This document shows, one piece after another, positions 17,901 to 27,600 of a stretch of 47,822 nt of DNA; the first letter of the stretch is position 1, and each line of letters opens with the position of its first letter. The notes under the pieces are model-generated. The model did no database searches and was not told the origin of the DNA. It saw nothing but the letters and a program-made list of their open reading frames with translations. The stretch lies in NCBI GenBank assembly GCA_937922945.1, contig CAKZUP010000117.1, forward strand, positions 1 to 47,822. The letters run 5' to 3'. The DNA comes from an uncultured Granulosicoccaceae bacterium. GTDB lineage: Bacteria > Pseudomonadota > Gammaproteobacteria > Granulosicoccales > Granulosicoccaceae. The position numbers were made by a program, and so were the translations under genes.

Positions 17901-18434
17901 ATGAAATATTCAATAAAATGGTATTGCTTAGCCTTCGTTACGGCGATTGCCTTCTGGTTTATCCCGGCTTTGGCCGAAATTCAGCAGTTACCGAAACGAG
18001 AAACGCCCAGGCCCGTCACCACCGATGGTATTCCGCATATTCAAATTGATGTTGAGGTAGTGCCAGAAATTACGGCAGAGCTGCTAGACCGGGTGTCGAC
18101 TCTGCCCGGTGTAGCATTGCGACGCACGATTGTTGGTCGGGCTGGGTCGACTGGTTTTTGGTTGAAAGATGACACAAAACTGGTTCGCCCTGAGTCGATA
18201 ATTCGTGGTCGCGAATTCGCCCACGTCCATCCTGATGGTAGTTTGCACGCATCGTTACCCCCTGAGTTAGCGCTCAAGGCCATAGAAGCCGGCTGGGCAA
18301 TTCACCATCCATGGTCGGCAAAGAAGCGAGGCTTGGAAGGGTTTGTCATGATCTACACGCCTGCGACAGAGGCTGAGTTGAATGTCGTATTCGACCTGGT
18401 CAAAGAGAGTTTCGGGTTTGTTTCAGGTAACTAG
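17901..18434 (+). CDS. Exported DUF5519 ('luciferase family') protein
   Basis: About 177 residues. A signal-like N-terminus (WYCLAFVTAIAFWFIPALA) precedes a domain with FAHVHPDGSLHASLPPEL, EAGWAIHHPW and GFVMIYTPATEAEL, which I recognise as the family annotated DUF5519 or 'luciferase domain'. That name does not show light emission; the biochemical role is unknown. The ATG at 17901 is chosen over an in-frame TTG at 17862 because GAGAGA precedes it by 8 bases and the signal peptide then starts normally. It is the third exported gene of the LysR-facing set and is followed by a hairpin. Confidence 0.75.
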   Translation: MKYSIKWYCLAFVTAIAFWFIPALAEIQQLPKRETPRPVTTDGIPHIQIDVEVVPEITAELLDRVSTLPGVALRRTIVGRAGSTGFWLKDDTKLVRPESIIRGREFAHVHPDGSLHASLPPELALKAIEAGWAIHHPWSAKKRGLEGFVMIYTPATEAELNVVFDLVKESFGFVSGN

Positions 18435-18450
18435 AACAGTTAATAATGAA

Positions 18451-18491
18451 TAAGGCAGTGGCCGTTATATCGCTAACATTGCCTTAGTTTT
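18451..18491 (+). terminator. Probable terminator after the exported-protein operon
   Basis: Arms TAAGGCAGTG (18451-18460) and CATTGCCTTA (18477-18486) pair over 10 bases with one G-T wobble and a 16-base loop, followed by GTTTT. The T-tract is short, so strength is uncertain. Confidence 0.5.
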
Positions 18492-18512
18492 GCACCCCCA
18501 CTCCAAACACCA

Positions 18513-18525
18513 TTACCCAGGGTAA
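18513..18525. promoter_or_regulatory. Candidate operator palindrome TTACCC-A-GGGTAA
   Basis: Perfect 6-base arms with a 1-base centre, about 145 bases before the ATP-grasp cluster. Similar arms occur at 11179-11194. A regulator site is possible but unproven. Confidence 0.3.
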
Positions 18526-18668
18526 ATCTGCCCTCTATGGCTCTTCGCGTTACGTGAATTTACAATTCTGTTATCGGCTAAACTAATACCCTCTGACATT
18601 GAGCCGATATCGGCCTATAGTTACGCGTATTCCAGCCAGTAAATTATTGCAGTTGTGAGCCTTACATA

Positions 18669-21212
18669 ATGACAATGGTCAATCAAGTCACCAGTGACTT
18701 CAATGAGAGCACCGACGCCAATGGCAATTGGCACGAGGCGTGGTCTCCAGTGCTCACTGCGCTGAGCCACCTCAGTCCTGAACAAATAACACATTACCAG
18801 CAAGATTTGCAGCGGCGCTACCGAGAAAATGGTCTGGCATTCGGTGCCACCATTCGCCGTAAAGCAGGTATTCGGCCTTGGCAGCTCGATCTAATGCCTC
18901 AGATGATGGCGGCGGCGGATTGGAAAGTGCTTGAAAGTGGCCTGATGCAGCGGGCGCGGTTGAAGGCGGCATTACTCAAAGATCTGTATGGAGAGCAAAC
19001 AGTGCTGAGCTCGGGCATCGTGCCTGCGAAAGCGGTGTTTGCCCACGGCGGCTTCGTTGAGGCAGCGGTTGGGGTGCCTGTGTTCGACTCCATGCCCCTA
19101 TACAACGCCGATGTTTCACGTTCGCCTTCTGGGGCGTGGTACGTCGCAGATGACATTTGCCAAGCGCCAGACGGCATCGGCTACGCGTTGGAAAATCGGC
19201 TCATTTTGTCAGGCGTGCTTCCGGGGCTTTATCGGCACTCTCGTGTACGCAGGGTTGCTGAATACTTCAAGCATATGCGTGGCTTGCTGTTTAATCACGT
19301 CGATAGCAGCGCACGCTGCGTTATTTTAGGATACGGGGCTTCGCATCATTATCACTATGAGCAAGCTTACCTTTCTAAGTACTTGGGTTATACGCTTGTG
19401 CAGATCAATGATCTGACAGTGCGTGGTAAGCATGTCTGGTTGAAAACGGTCGATGGGCTTCAGCAAGTGGATGTCATCTTTCGATTCATTGATGACGCTG
19501 ATACCGATCCTTTAGCGGGTAGTGGTAATAACACACAGGGTGTTGCGGGCTTGTTGCACTCCGTTCGCGAGGGCGGGGTGGTGGTGGTTAATCCATTTGG
19601 TGTAGCAGCTGTTGAGAATCCCGCATTCAATGCATGGCTTCCGGAACTGTGTGAGTTTCTGCTCAACGAAAAAATAGAGCTTTTAGGTACCCCAACGTAT
19701 TGGCTTGGTGATACGCAGCACAAGCAACTGGTGGAAAAACGATTTACTGATTTGCTCTTTCGCGATATCAATACTCGCTCTGAACTGCTAGACCCGTCGT
19801 TAATGGCCGAAAAGGATTTGGTTAAATTAAAAACGGCCATAGAAACGCGGCCTGAGCGTTACATCGCGCAAGAGCGTATTGGTCGATCATCAGCACCGAC
19901 TCTGACCAACGCGCAGATTGAATCGCGACAATTAACTATGCGAGTTTATCTAATGAAAAACGGTAGCTCGTATCGTGTTATGCCAGGTGGTTTAGGGCTG
20001 CTTGATGATCAAACGGGCGAAGCACGGCGCAAACTGCGGGATATGGAGTCAAGTAAAGATATATGGGTCGTGTCTGATAAGTCAGTACCCTATGAAACGC
20101 TTCTCCAGAAAAATACCAGCGCCTCGCCTTATAGCATTGTAGACGGTGAATTACCTAGTAGTGTGGCGGAGAGCCTCTTCTGGTTAGGTCGGTATGCGGA
20201 ACGTATTGAAGGGTCTGCGCGGGTGTTGTTGGGCGTGTGTCTGCATTTAAGATCAGATGAGCGATTCGAGGATGAAGCTTCGTCAAAAGCATCATTAAAA
20301 GCGCTGCTCAGATCAACAACCCTTGTGACGGGTACTCGCCCAGGCTTTGTTGGTGAGGCGGAAGTCAAGCTCATTAAAGATCCCGACAAAGAGCTTATAA
20401 GCTTGTTATCGGATTCAGAAATGGCCGGTTCAATACCCAATACGTTGGAAAGCCTTAGTTATAGTGCCGCACAGGTACGTGATCGGCTGTCGCGCGATAT
20501 GCTTCGTGCTATTAATTCACTTGAAGATTATCACGCTGATTTTGATGTTCTAATGCAGCCAAGCATGAACCTTGATGGCGCTAGCTTGAATGCCGCTATT
20601 GAAAAACTGAATGCGTTGGTTTTTTCTCTGGCAGCATTATCCGGGCTTGCGCGAGAAAACATGACTCAAGGCGATGGCTGGCGTTTTTTGCAGCTTGGCA
20701 AACGCATAGAGCGCACCTCGCAAACAACCGCGATGCTATCCAATGTATTTTCGGATTATCAAGACAACAACTTTGCGCTGGAAGATTTGCTCATTGTGCT
20801 TTGCAGTGACATGACTTACCGCAGCCGATACAGATCATTGATTGAGCCTTCCTTAGTGTTGAGTTTATTAGTCACCGATGAAACTAATCCGCGCTCGTTG
20901 GGCTACCAGCTGAAAAAGCTTGAATCGCAAATACAATTGCTGCCCGGAAGGCGAAAGCGAGATTATCATGAGCCTGCTATCAGAGCTTCAGTAGAAGGGT
21001 TGGCAAGAATAAGATTGTTAGACCCTAACGACATACTGCGCGACGGCAGTAAGGCTAAGTTAGCGCAATTTTTTAGTGTTATGGAAAATTTGCCCGACGA
21101 CATTGCAAATGCCATATCGGCTCAGTATTTTACCCACACGGAAGTGCCCACAGTTCTGTACAGCGGCTTCGATATGGTAGACGAACCCACCGGGCAGGTG
21201 CCAAAAAAGTGA
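18669..21212 (+). CDS. Circularly permuted ATP-grasp fused to alpha-E domain
   Basis: An 847-residue cytoplasmic protein of two parts. Residues 1 to about 480 match circularly permuted type 2 ATP-grasp proteins (formerly DUF404/DUF407), with GIGYALENR and DVIFRFIDD. Residues from 501 on, starting ESLFWLGRYAERIEG, form an alpha-E domain (formerly DUF403), mostly helical. ATP-grasp enzymes join a carboxylate to an amine, and this family has been predicted to modify peptides or make small amide compounds. The position equivalent to VKPANESGGYG in the split paralogue at 22148 reads LLFRDINTRSELLDP here (from 362), so ATP use is in doubt. Its end overlaps the next gene by 4 bases. Confidence 0.9.
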   Translation: MTMVNQVTSDFNESTDANGNWHEAWSPVLTALSHLSPEQITHYQQDLQRRYRENGLAFGATIRRKAGIRPWQLDLMPQMMAAADWKVLESGLMQRARLKAALLKDLYGEQTVLSSGIVPAKAVFAHGGFVEAAVGVPVFDSMPLYNADVSRSPSGAWYVADDICQAPDGIGYALENRLILSGVLPGLYRHSRVRRVAEYFKHMRGLLFNHVDSSARCVILGYGASHHYHYEQAYLSKYLGYTLVQINDLTVRGKHVWLKTVDGLQQVDVIFRFIDDADTDPLAGSGNNTQGVAGLLHSVREGGVVVVNPFGVAAVENPAFNAWLPELCEFLLNEKIELLGTPTYWLGDTQHKQLVEKRFTDLLFRDINTRSELLDPSLMAEKDLVKLKTAIETRPERYIAQERIGRSSAPTLTNAQIESRQLTMRVYLMKNGSSYRVMPGGLGLLDDQTGEARRKLRDMESSKDIWVVSDKSVPYETLLQKNTSASPYSIVDGELPSSVAESLFWLGRYAERIEGSARVLLGVCLHLRSDERFEDEASSKASLKALLRSTTLVTGTRPGFVGEAEVKLIKDPDKELISLLSDSEMAGSIPNTLESLSYSAAQVRDRLSRDMLRAINSLEDYHADFDVLMQPSMNLDGASLNAAIEKLNALVFSLAALSGLARENMTQGDGWRFLQLGKRIERTSQTTAMLSNVFSDYQDNNFALEDLLIVLCSDMTYRSRYRSLIEPSLVLSLLVTDETNPRSLGYQLKKLESQIQLLPGRRKRDYHEPAIRASVEGLARIRLLDPNDILRDGSKAKLAQFFSVMENLPDDIANAISAQYFTHTEVPTVLYSGFDMVDEPTGQVPKK

Positions 21213-22114
21213 AGTTACAAATCCGGCATGAAACCCGATACGAATACGCCGGCAGAGTATCGCATTCTGTTAATCAATTGTGTGTAATACCAAGAGATAC
21301 CCCTTTTCAACGATGCTTGAATAATTCGTTGCGCGTTGCACCAACGCCTGAAAAAATATACACATGGAAAGATAGTTTTGGTAATTCTCAGGCGCACTTC
21401 AGCATAGAAGAGAGCCATGAACATTGCGTGGTTGAGTCAGTGTCGTTAGTCGAAACCAGCGAACTTGAAGCAACCGTTTTGCCAACAGATGAGAGTCTTT
21501 CGCAGAGCCTGCAATCGCTAAATAGCGACTTGAGCGAAGACGGTTTGTTAGCGCACAAGTGCTTGTTGCCATCTCAGCATGTTAATCGGTTACAAGGCAC
21601 CGCCGATTTGGTTGCTCGGTTAAAAAAACAAAGCGATTCCGTGGCCGAGTTTTCGAAAAATCTGATGACGTGGATATTTGACGAGTTTGAGTATGACCCC
21701 GGTTTTTCTACCGTGGTTACTACTGCGCAGAAAGCCTGGGATGGCAAGCGTGGTGTTTGTCAGGACTTTGCGCATGTCGCTTTGGCGATATTACGCGAAG
21801 CCGGTATTCCCGCCCGTTATGTCAGTGGCTATTTGGAAACACTGCCTCCGCCGGGCCAAAAGAAATTGCAAGGCAGTGATGCCTCACATGCCTGGTATTC
21901 TGTTTACTGCCCAAACCATGGTTGGATTGACTTCGATCCAACTAATAACAAAAGACCTGACAATCAATATGTTACAACCGCGTGGGGTAGAGACTACGCC
22001 GATGTTGCACCACTAAAGGGCGTTGTTTATGGGGGTGGTAGTCAAACCGTTTCAGTGTCGGTTGACGTCAGTAGAGTGGATGGGGCATTCTATATGATAT
22101 CCGGAGACAAATAG
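21209..22114 (+). CDS. Transglutaminase-like cysteine protein, short form
   Basis: A 301-residue protein without an obvious signal peptide. Residues 1-80 resemble the bacterial transglutaminase N-terminal beta domain (RHETRYEYAGRVSHSVNQL). The catalytic domain has GVCQDFAHVALAILREAG (C184), SHAWYSVY (H227) and WIDFDPTN (D243), a complete Cys-His-Asp triad. Homologues of this fold act as proteases, amidases or transferases on amide bonds. The start overlaps the upstream fused ATP-grasp gene (ATGA-like coupling), so the two are made together. It completes the first copy of the ATP-grasp/alpha-E/transglutaminase module. GTG at 21209 is the start given by the overlap. Confidence 0.9.
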   Translation: MKLQIRHETRYEYAGRVSHSVNQLCVIPRDTPFQRCLNNSLRVAPTPEKIYTWKDSFGNSQAHFSIEESHEHCVVESVSLVETSELEATVLPTDESLSQSLQSLNSDLSEDGLLAHKCLLPSQHVNRLQGTADLVARLKKQSDSVAEFSKNLMTWIFDEFEYDPGFSTVVTTAQKAWDGKRGVCQDFAHVALAILREAGIPARYVSGYLETLPPPGQKKLQGSDASHAWYSVYCPNHGWIDFDPTNNKRPDNQYVTTAWGRDYADVAPLKGVVYGGGSQTVSVSVDVSRVDGAFYMISGDK

Positions 22115-22147
22115 GCTTAGCCAAATCTACTTACACATTTTTACTGG

Positions 22148-23629
22148 ATGTACCGTATGAACTGCTGGTCAGATTATCAAACGGACTTCCACGATGAACT
22201 ACTTGATAAGAACGGCAATCCGAGATTGGCCAGCGCTGCTCTTTTTAACTATCTCAACAGCCTGTCCAACGAAGATCTGAATGCGCGGAAACAAGCCGCC
22301 GATCTTGCTATCCGGCAAATGGGCATTACTTTTTCGGTCTATTCCGAAGCGGGTAATATCGACAGAGAGTGGCCGTTTGACATCATTCCCAGAATTATCG
22401 AAAGTCGCGAATGGAATCAGGTTCACAAGGGTCTGGAGCAGCGACTCAAGGCGCTTAACCACTTTATTAACGATCTCTATCATCAACAGCAAATAGTCAA
22501 AGATGGCATCGTGCCGGCCGCTTTATTTGCCAGCTCACAAAATTTCAGACAGCAGTGTGTCGGTGTAAAGCCACCACATGGCGTTTGGGCGCACATATGT
22601 GGTAGCGATTTAGTGCGCGATAGCGATGGCATATTGTATGTGCTCGAAGATAACCTGCGTGTGCCTTCAGGCGTTTCATATATGCTAGAGAACCGTGCGG
22701 TTATGAAACGGACGCTTCCTGAAGTGTTCAAGGAATGCACTGTGCTCCCGGTAAACGACTATGTTCAAAACCTACGGCAAACGCTGTGTTCACTGAGCGA
22801 TAGTTATCAACCAGTCCTCTGTGTACTTACACCTGGCGTGTTTAATTCAGCGTATTTTGAACATGCTTTCCTTGCACAACAACTTGGCGCTGTGTTGGTC
22901 GAAGGCAGTGATCTGGTGGTCGACGATGATGATTGTGTGTACATCCGAAACGTAGAGGGTTTTCAAAAAGTTGATGTCATTTACCGACGGGTTGACGATG
23001 AATTTTTAGATCCTGACGTGTTTAGAGCCGACTCCACACTTGGTGCGCGTGGTCTTATGCGGGCGTGGAAAGCGGGTAAAGTGGCCATCGCCAACGCTCC
23101 GGGTGCCGGTGTAGCTGACGACAAAGTCGTGTACACCTATGTGCCCGATATTATTCGCTACTATCTTAATGAAGAGCCAATACTCCCTAATGTACCCACT
23201 TGGCGCTGTGAAGACGAAGATTCCCGCGAGCATGTATTAGCCAATTTGAGTTCATTGGTGGTGAAGCCTGCCAACGAATCAGGCGGGTACGGCATGCTTG
23301 TTGGGCCGCATTCAACCCAGCAGCAATGCGAAGAGTTTGCCACATTGATTAAGCAGAACCCGCGCAATTACATTGCGCAACCAACGCTCGGATTGTCGAC
23401 ATCGCCAACCTTAACCGAAAAAGGGATTGTTGCAAGACATGTCGATTTGCGTCCCTTTGTGTTACAGGGCGAATCGGTGAATGTGACAACGGGCGGTCTT
23501 ACTCGCGTTGCGATGGTAGAAGGTTCGCTGGTGGTGAATTCATCTCAAGGCGGCGGTAGTAAAGACACCTGGATAGTTGACACGACTGATCGTGCAGATG
23601 CCGATGCTATGCGTGAACCGGAAGCGTAA
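22148..23629 (+). CDS. Circularly permuted ATP-grasp protein, stand-alone
   Basis: A 493-residue type 2 circularly permuted ATP-grasp protein. Typical elements are YVLEDNLRVPSGVSYMLENR, GFQKVDVIYRRVDDEFLDP, and VVKPANESGGYGM (371-383), the Lys-Pro/Gly-Gly stretch that should bind nucleotide phosphates. RNYIAQPTLGLSTSPTL follows, then a C-terminal DTWIVD. These suggest a working ligase, unlike the fused copy at 18669. The substrate is unknown. The ribosome binding site is poor for ATG 22148, and ATG 22157 is an alternative. It is 33 bases after the short transglutaminase and 2 bases before the alpha-E gene. Confidence 0.9.
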   Translation: MYRMNCWSDYQTDFHDELLDKNGNPRLASAALFNYLNSLSNEDLNARKQAADLAIRQMGITFSVYSEAGNIDREWPFDIIPRIIESREWNQVHKGLEQRLKALNHFINDLYHQQQIVKDGIVPAALFASSQNFRQQCVGVKPPHGVWAHICGSDLVRDSDGILYVLEDNLRVPSGVSYMLENRAVMKRTLPEVFKECTVLPVNDYVQNLRQTLCSLSDSYQPVLCVLTPGVFNSAYFEHAFLAQQLGAVLVEGSDLVVDDDDCVYIRNVEGFQKVDVIYRRVDDEFLDPDVFRADSTLGARGLMRAWKAGKVAIANAPGAGVADDKVVYTYVPDIIRYYLNEEPILPNVPTWRCEDEDSREHVLANLSSLVVKPANESGGYGMLVGPHSTQQQCEEFATLIKQNPRNYIAQPTLGLSTSPTLTEKGIVARHVDLRPFVLQGESVNVTTGGLTRVAMVEGSLVVNSSQGGGSKDTWIVDTTDRADADAMREPEA

Positions 23630-23631
23630 TA

Positions 23632-24636
23632 ATGTTATCTCGAGTTGCGAACCACGTTTACTGGCTAGGTAGATACCTTGAGCGCGCTGAAGGTATGACA
23701 CGCACCATGAGCGTGCACGATCAAATGTTAATGGATTTAAGTGAGTTTGAGCGCACGCCCACTTGGTACCAGCTCATTGCCATTAACAGCACTGAACAAA
23801 TATTTGCAGAACACTTTGATGAATTAACTGAACAAAATGTTCTGCAGTTTTTAACCACCAGTTTGGATAATCCAAGTTCAATCGCCAGTACGTTAGCTGG
23901 TGTGCGATATAACCTGCGAGCATGTCGCTCTATTGTTCCCAAGGCGATGTATGAGCTGGCAAATCAGGTTTGTTTAGAAGCTGCAGATGTATCTAACAAT
24001 AATGTTACACACGCGAAACGGCGAAATTTTCTGCGAAGCGTAGAGCTACAGCTGTTAGCTGTATCGGGAGCAACTGCCGGTGGTATGAGTCGTAACGAAG
24101 CGTTTCTTTTTATGCGTATTGGTCAGGTTATTGAGCGGGCCGATATGTCATCACGCATTCTGGATGTACGTTCGGCCAACCTCATAAGAAATCATAACGC
24201 GGAAAGCCTTACCCCCTATGAGAATACTCAGTGGGTTGCCATACTTCAGTCATTAAAAGCATTTCAAATGTATATGTCGGAAACTCGTCGGCCAATAAAT
24301 GGACCGGAAGTGCTTAACTTCGTTCTTAAAAATCTTAAGCACCCTAAATCTGTTCGGTTTTGTATTCAACGCCTGGCTGGTTTTATAGAACGTTTACCCG
24401 GTACTGACGACCTGCAGCTTCAGGTTGCTCAGTTGTTAAGTAAGGTTGATCAAGCCGATGTGCATCAGTTGGCAAAGGATCAAGTTGAGCTACATCAATT
24501 TTTGGATTCCTTGCAAATCGCTTTATCACAAATTAGCGATAACTTTAGTACACATTTTTTTCCAGCTCCAGAATCTGTCCAGGAGAAAAACGAACCCGCT
24601 AACAATGATCAAGTACAAACTCAGGAACAAAGATAA
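23632..24636 (+). CDS. Alpha-E domain protein, stand-alone
   Basis: A 334-residue, mainly helical protein. It begins LSRVANHVYWLGRYLERAEGMTR, the alpha-E (formerly DUF403) signature, matching the C-terminal half of the fused protein at 18669 (ESLFWLGRYAERIEG). Further conserved stretches are FLFMRIGQVIERADMSSRILD and NRPINGPEVLNFVL-like sequence. The family is always found with circularly permuted ATP-grasp proteins and is thought to be their partner; no enzyme activity has been assigned that I know of. It starts 2 bases after its ATP-grasp partner's stop and ends 2 bases before the next gene. The tail is polar and Gln/Glu-rich. Confidence 0.9.
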   Translation: MLSRVANHVYWLGRYLERAEGMTRTMSVHDQMLMDLSEFERTPTWYQLIAINSTEQIFAEHFDELTEQNVLQFLTTSLDNPSSIASTLAGVRYNLRACRSIVPKAMYELANQVCLEAADVSNNNVTHAKRRNFLRSVELQLLAVSGATAGGMSRNEAFLFMRIGQVIERADMSSRILDVRSANLIRNHNAESLTPYENTQWVAILQSLKAFQMYMSETRRPINGPEVLNFVLKNLKHPKSVRFCIQRLAGFIERLPGTDDLQLQVAQLLSKVDQADVHQLAKDQVELHQFLDSLQIALSQISDNFSTHFFPAPESVQEKNEPANNDQVQTQEQR

Positions 24637-24638
24637 AC

Positions 24639-27600
24639 ATGGGTATTAAGGTTGCTCTTAATCATTGGACGCACTACCAGTACGATCGATCAATATCATT
24701 GGGACCACAAGTTGTACGGCTAAAGCCAGCTGCACATTGTCGAACCGAGATTCTGTCTTATTCACTGCGTGTTACGCCGAGCGAGCATTTTATCAATTGG
24801 CAGCAGGATCCATTCGGCAATTATCTGGCACGGTTGGTTTTTCCGGAAAAAACAAAAGAGCTACGCGTAGAGGTTGATTTACTGGTCGATTTGACGGTGA
24901 TCAATCCATTTGATTTTTTTGTCGAACCCGAAGCTGAACAATACCCGGTGAAATACAATGCCGAGCTTAAACGAGAGTTGGGTCCGTATCTTGAACCGAT
25001 GGATAAGCACCCACTAATGGCTGCCTGGTTAGCCAAAAACAAACCGTTTGATGCGCCGATTAACGATTGGTTAGTCGAGCTTAATCAGTGCGTGCAAAGA
25101 GATATCTCATATAACCTGCGCATGGAGCCCGGTGTGCAGACTATCGGTGAAACTCTCACTATTCGCAGCGGCTCTTGTCGTGATAGCGGTTGGTTGTTGG
25201 TAGAGGCATTGCGTGCGTGTGGCCTTGCTGCGCGATTTGTGTCGGGCTATTTAGTGCAGCTTACTCCTGATGAAAAGCCAATAGGCGATGGTGCGGCGGG
25301 TACCGATAAAGATTTTACCGACTTACACGCGTGGGCAGAAGTGTATTTGCCGGGAGCGGGGTGGGTAGGCTTGGACCCAACATCTGGGCTTTTTGCTGGC
25401 GAAGGTCACATTCCGTTGGCGTGCACGCCAGCCCCATCAAGCGCTGCGCCTATTTCTGGTGCCACCGACAAATGTGAAACCGAATTCAGTTACAGCAACA
25501 CGGTTGCACGCATCGATGAGCAACCCAGAGTCACCAAGCCGCTCACTGATAAGGCCTGGATGCAGGTTTTAAAATCGGGCGCAAAAGTTGACAAGCGTTT
25601 GGAACAACAGGATATGCGCTTAACGATGGGTGGCGAGCCGACGTTCGTTTCTATCGACGATATGGAAAGCGATGAATGGAATACCGCTGCCCTCGGAGAG
25701 AACAAACTCACACTTGCCAGCAATTTAATGAAAGGTATGCAGGAGGCGTACGGCAAGGGCGGCATAACCCAGTTTGCTCAAGGCAAATGGTACCCAGGCG
25801 AGCCAACACCTCGTTGGGCATTAACCTGCTATTGGCGCACAGATGGCAAGCCCTTATGGGGCGATGCCAATTTGTTAGCCATGCCCGGTGATGGTGCTCT
25901 CCAAGGTGATAGTAAAGACGGAAAAAAAATAGATGACGACGTGGTAGCTGCCTTTATGAAGGTATTAGTTGCCGAGTTGGGCTTGTCTGAAAATTTTGTG
26001 CAGGCATTGTATGAAGATCCGTTGCACCATCTTCAGCTTGAAAGTATGTTGCCAGAGGGCACAAGCCTGGCATCGCTTAAATTGGGTGATGACACTGAAC
26101 GGTGGATGCTCGCCAGAAAGTTGAGCCAGGGTTTGGACAAACCGACCGGATGGCTACTACCGCTGCGTCATACCGCTAACGGCTGGATAAGCTGTGTTTG
26201 GCCTTCAAGGCGAGACAACGTGTTTCTTATACCGGGTGATTCTCCTGCAGGCTTACGTTTACCCATAGATAGTTTGCCAAACCCGTTCGACCAGCACGAT
26301 GAGGCTGTTCAGGCGTATCCTGAAGACGCTTTTAATCCGATGGATGCCTTACCAGACCCAAAGAAGTTAAAAAAGCCGTCTGCTGAAAAAACCAAGACTG
26401 AGTCTAAGGGCGTGTTTCCCACGGCACTGTGTGTTGAAGTACGTGACGACGATCTGTACCTGTTTCTGCCGCCATTTAGAAGTGCGGGTAGTTACGTCAC
26501 GCTGTTAGGCGCTATAGAACGTGCTGCTAGTCAGTTGGGCACTCGTTTGATTATTGAAGGGTATGAACCGCCTTCCGACCCTCGGCTTAAGAATTTCAGA
26601 ATCACTCCAGACCCGGGTGTAATTGAAGTTAATATTCACCCAAGCAGAACGTTTGCAGAATTGGTTGATAAAACAGAGACGCTGTACGAACTTGCTAAAG
26701 AGTGTCGCTTGTCGGCAGAAAAATTTATGCTCGATGGCAGGCACACGGGCACCGGTGGTGGTAATCACGTGACGTTTGGTGGTGAAAAACCAGCTGATAG
26801 CCCCTTTTTAAGAAGGCCAGACTTGCTCGGCAGCGTTATTACTTACTGGCAGCACCATCCGGCTTTGTCTTATTTATTTTCCGGTATGTTCATTGGTCCA
26901 ACCAGCCAGGCGCCGCGTTGTGACGAGGCAAGAGTCGAGACGTTATATGAGCTGGAAATGGCGCTGCAGCGGTTGCCCCAGCCTGAAGAGAACAGCGATG
27001 CTGAGCCTCGGCCTTGGTTGGTCGATCGTTTATTAAGGCATCTGCTCATTGATTTAACCGGTAATACGCACCGCGCAGAAATATGTATCGATAAGCTTTA
27101 CTCTCCAGATAGTCCGTCGGGGCGCTTGGGTATCGTCGAACTGCGCGCGTTTGAAATGCCGCCGCATGCGCGAATGAGTGTGGTTCAGGCTTTGCTCTTA
27201 CGCGCATTGTTAAGCCGATTTTGGGATAAACCGTATAAAGGTAAGCTAATTCGATGGGGTACCGAGTTGCATGATCGCTTTATGTTGCCTCATTACCTTT
27301 GGAAAGATCTCTTGGATATCGTTGACGATATTCACGACAGTCAATTCGATTTTGATGCGAACTGGTTGAAAGCGTTTTGGGAGTTTCGTTTTCCGTTGTA
27401 CGGTACTCGTTACGTTGGCGAGATTATGCTTGAGCTTCGAGCGGCGATTGAACCGTGGCACGTTCTTGGCGAGGAGGCCACCGGCTCTGGCACGGCGCGC
27501 TACGTCGATTCATCTATGGAGCGTTTGCAATTACGGGTAACAGGGCTAACAGACGAGCGCTATAAAATCACCTGTAACGGCCATGCCTTAGCGATGCGCA

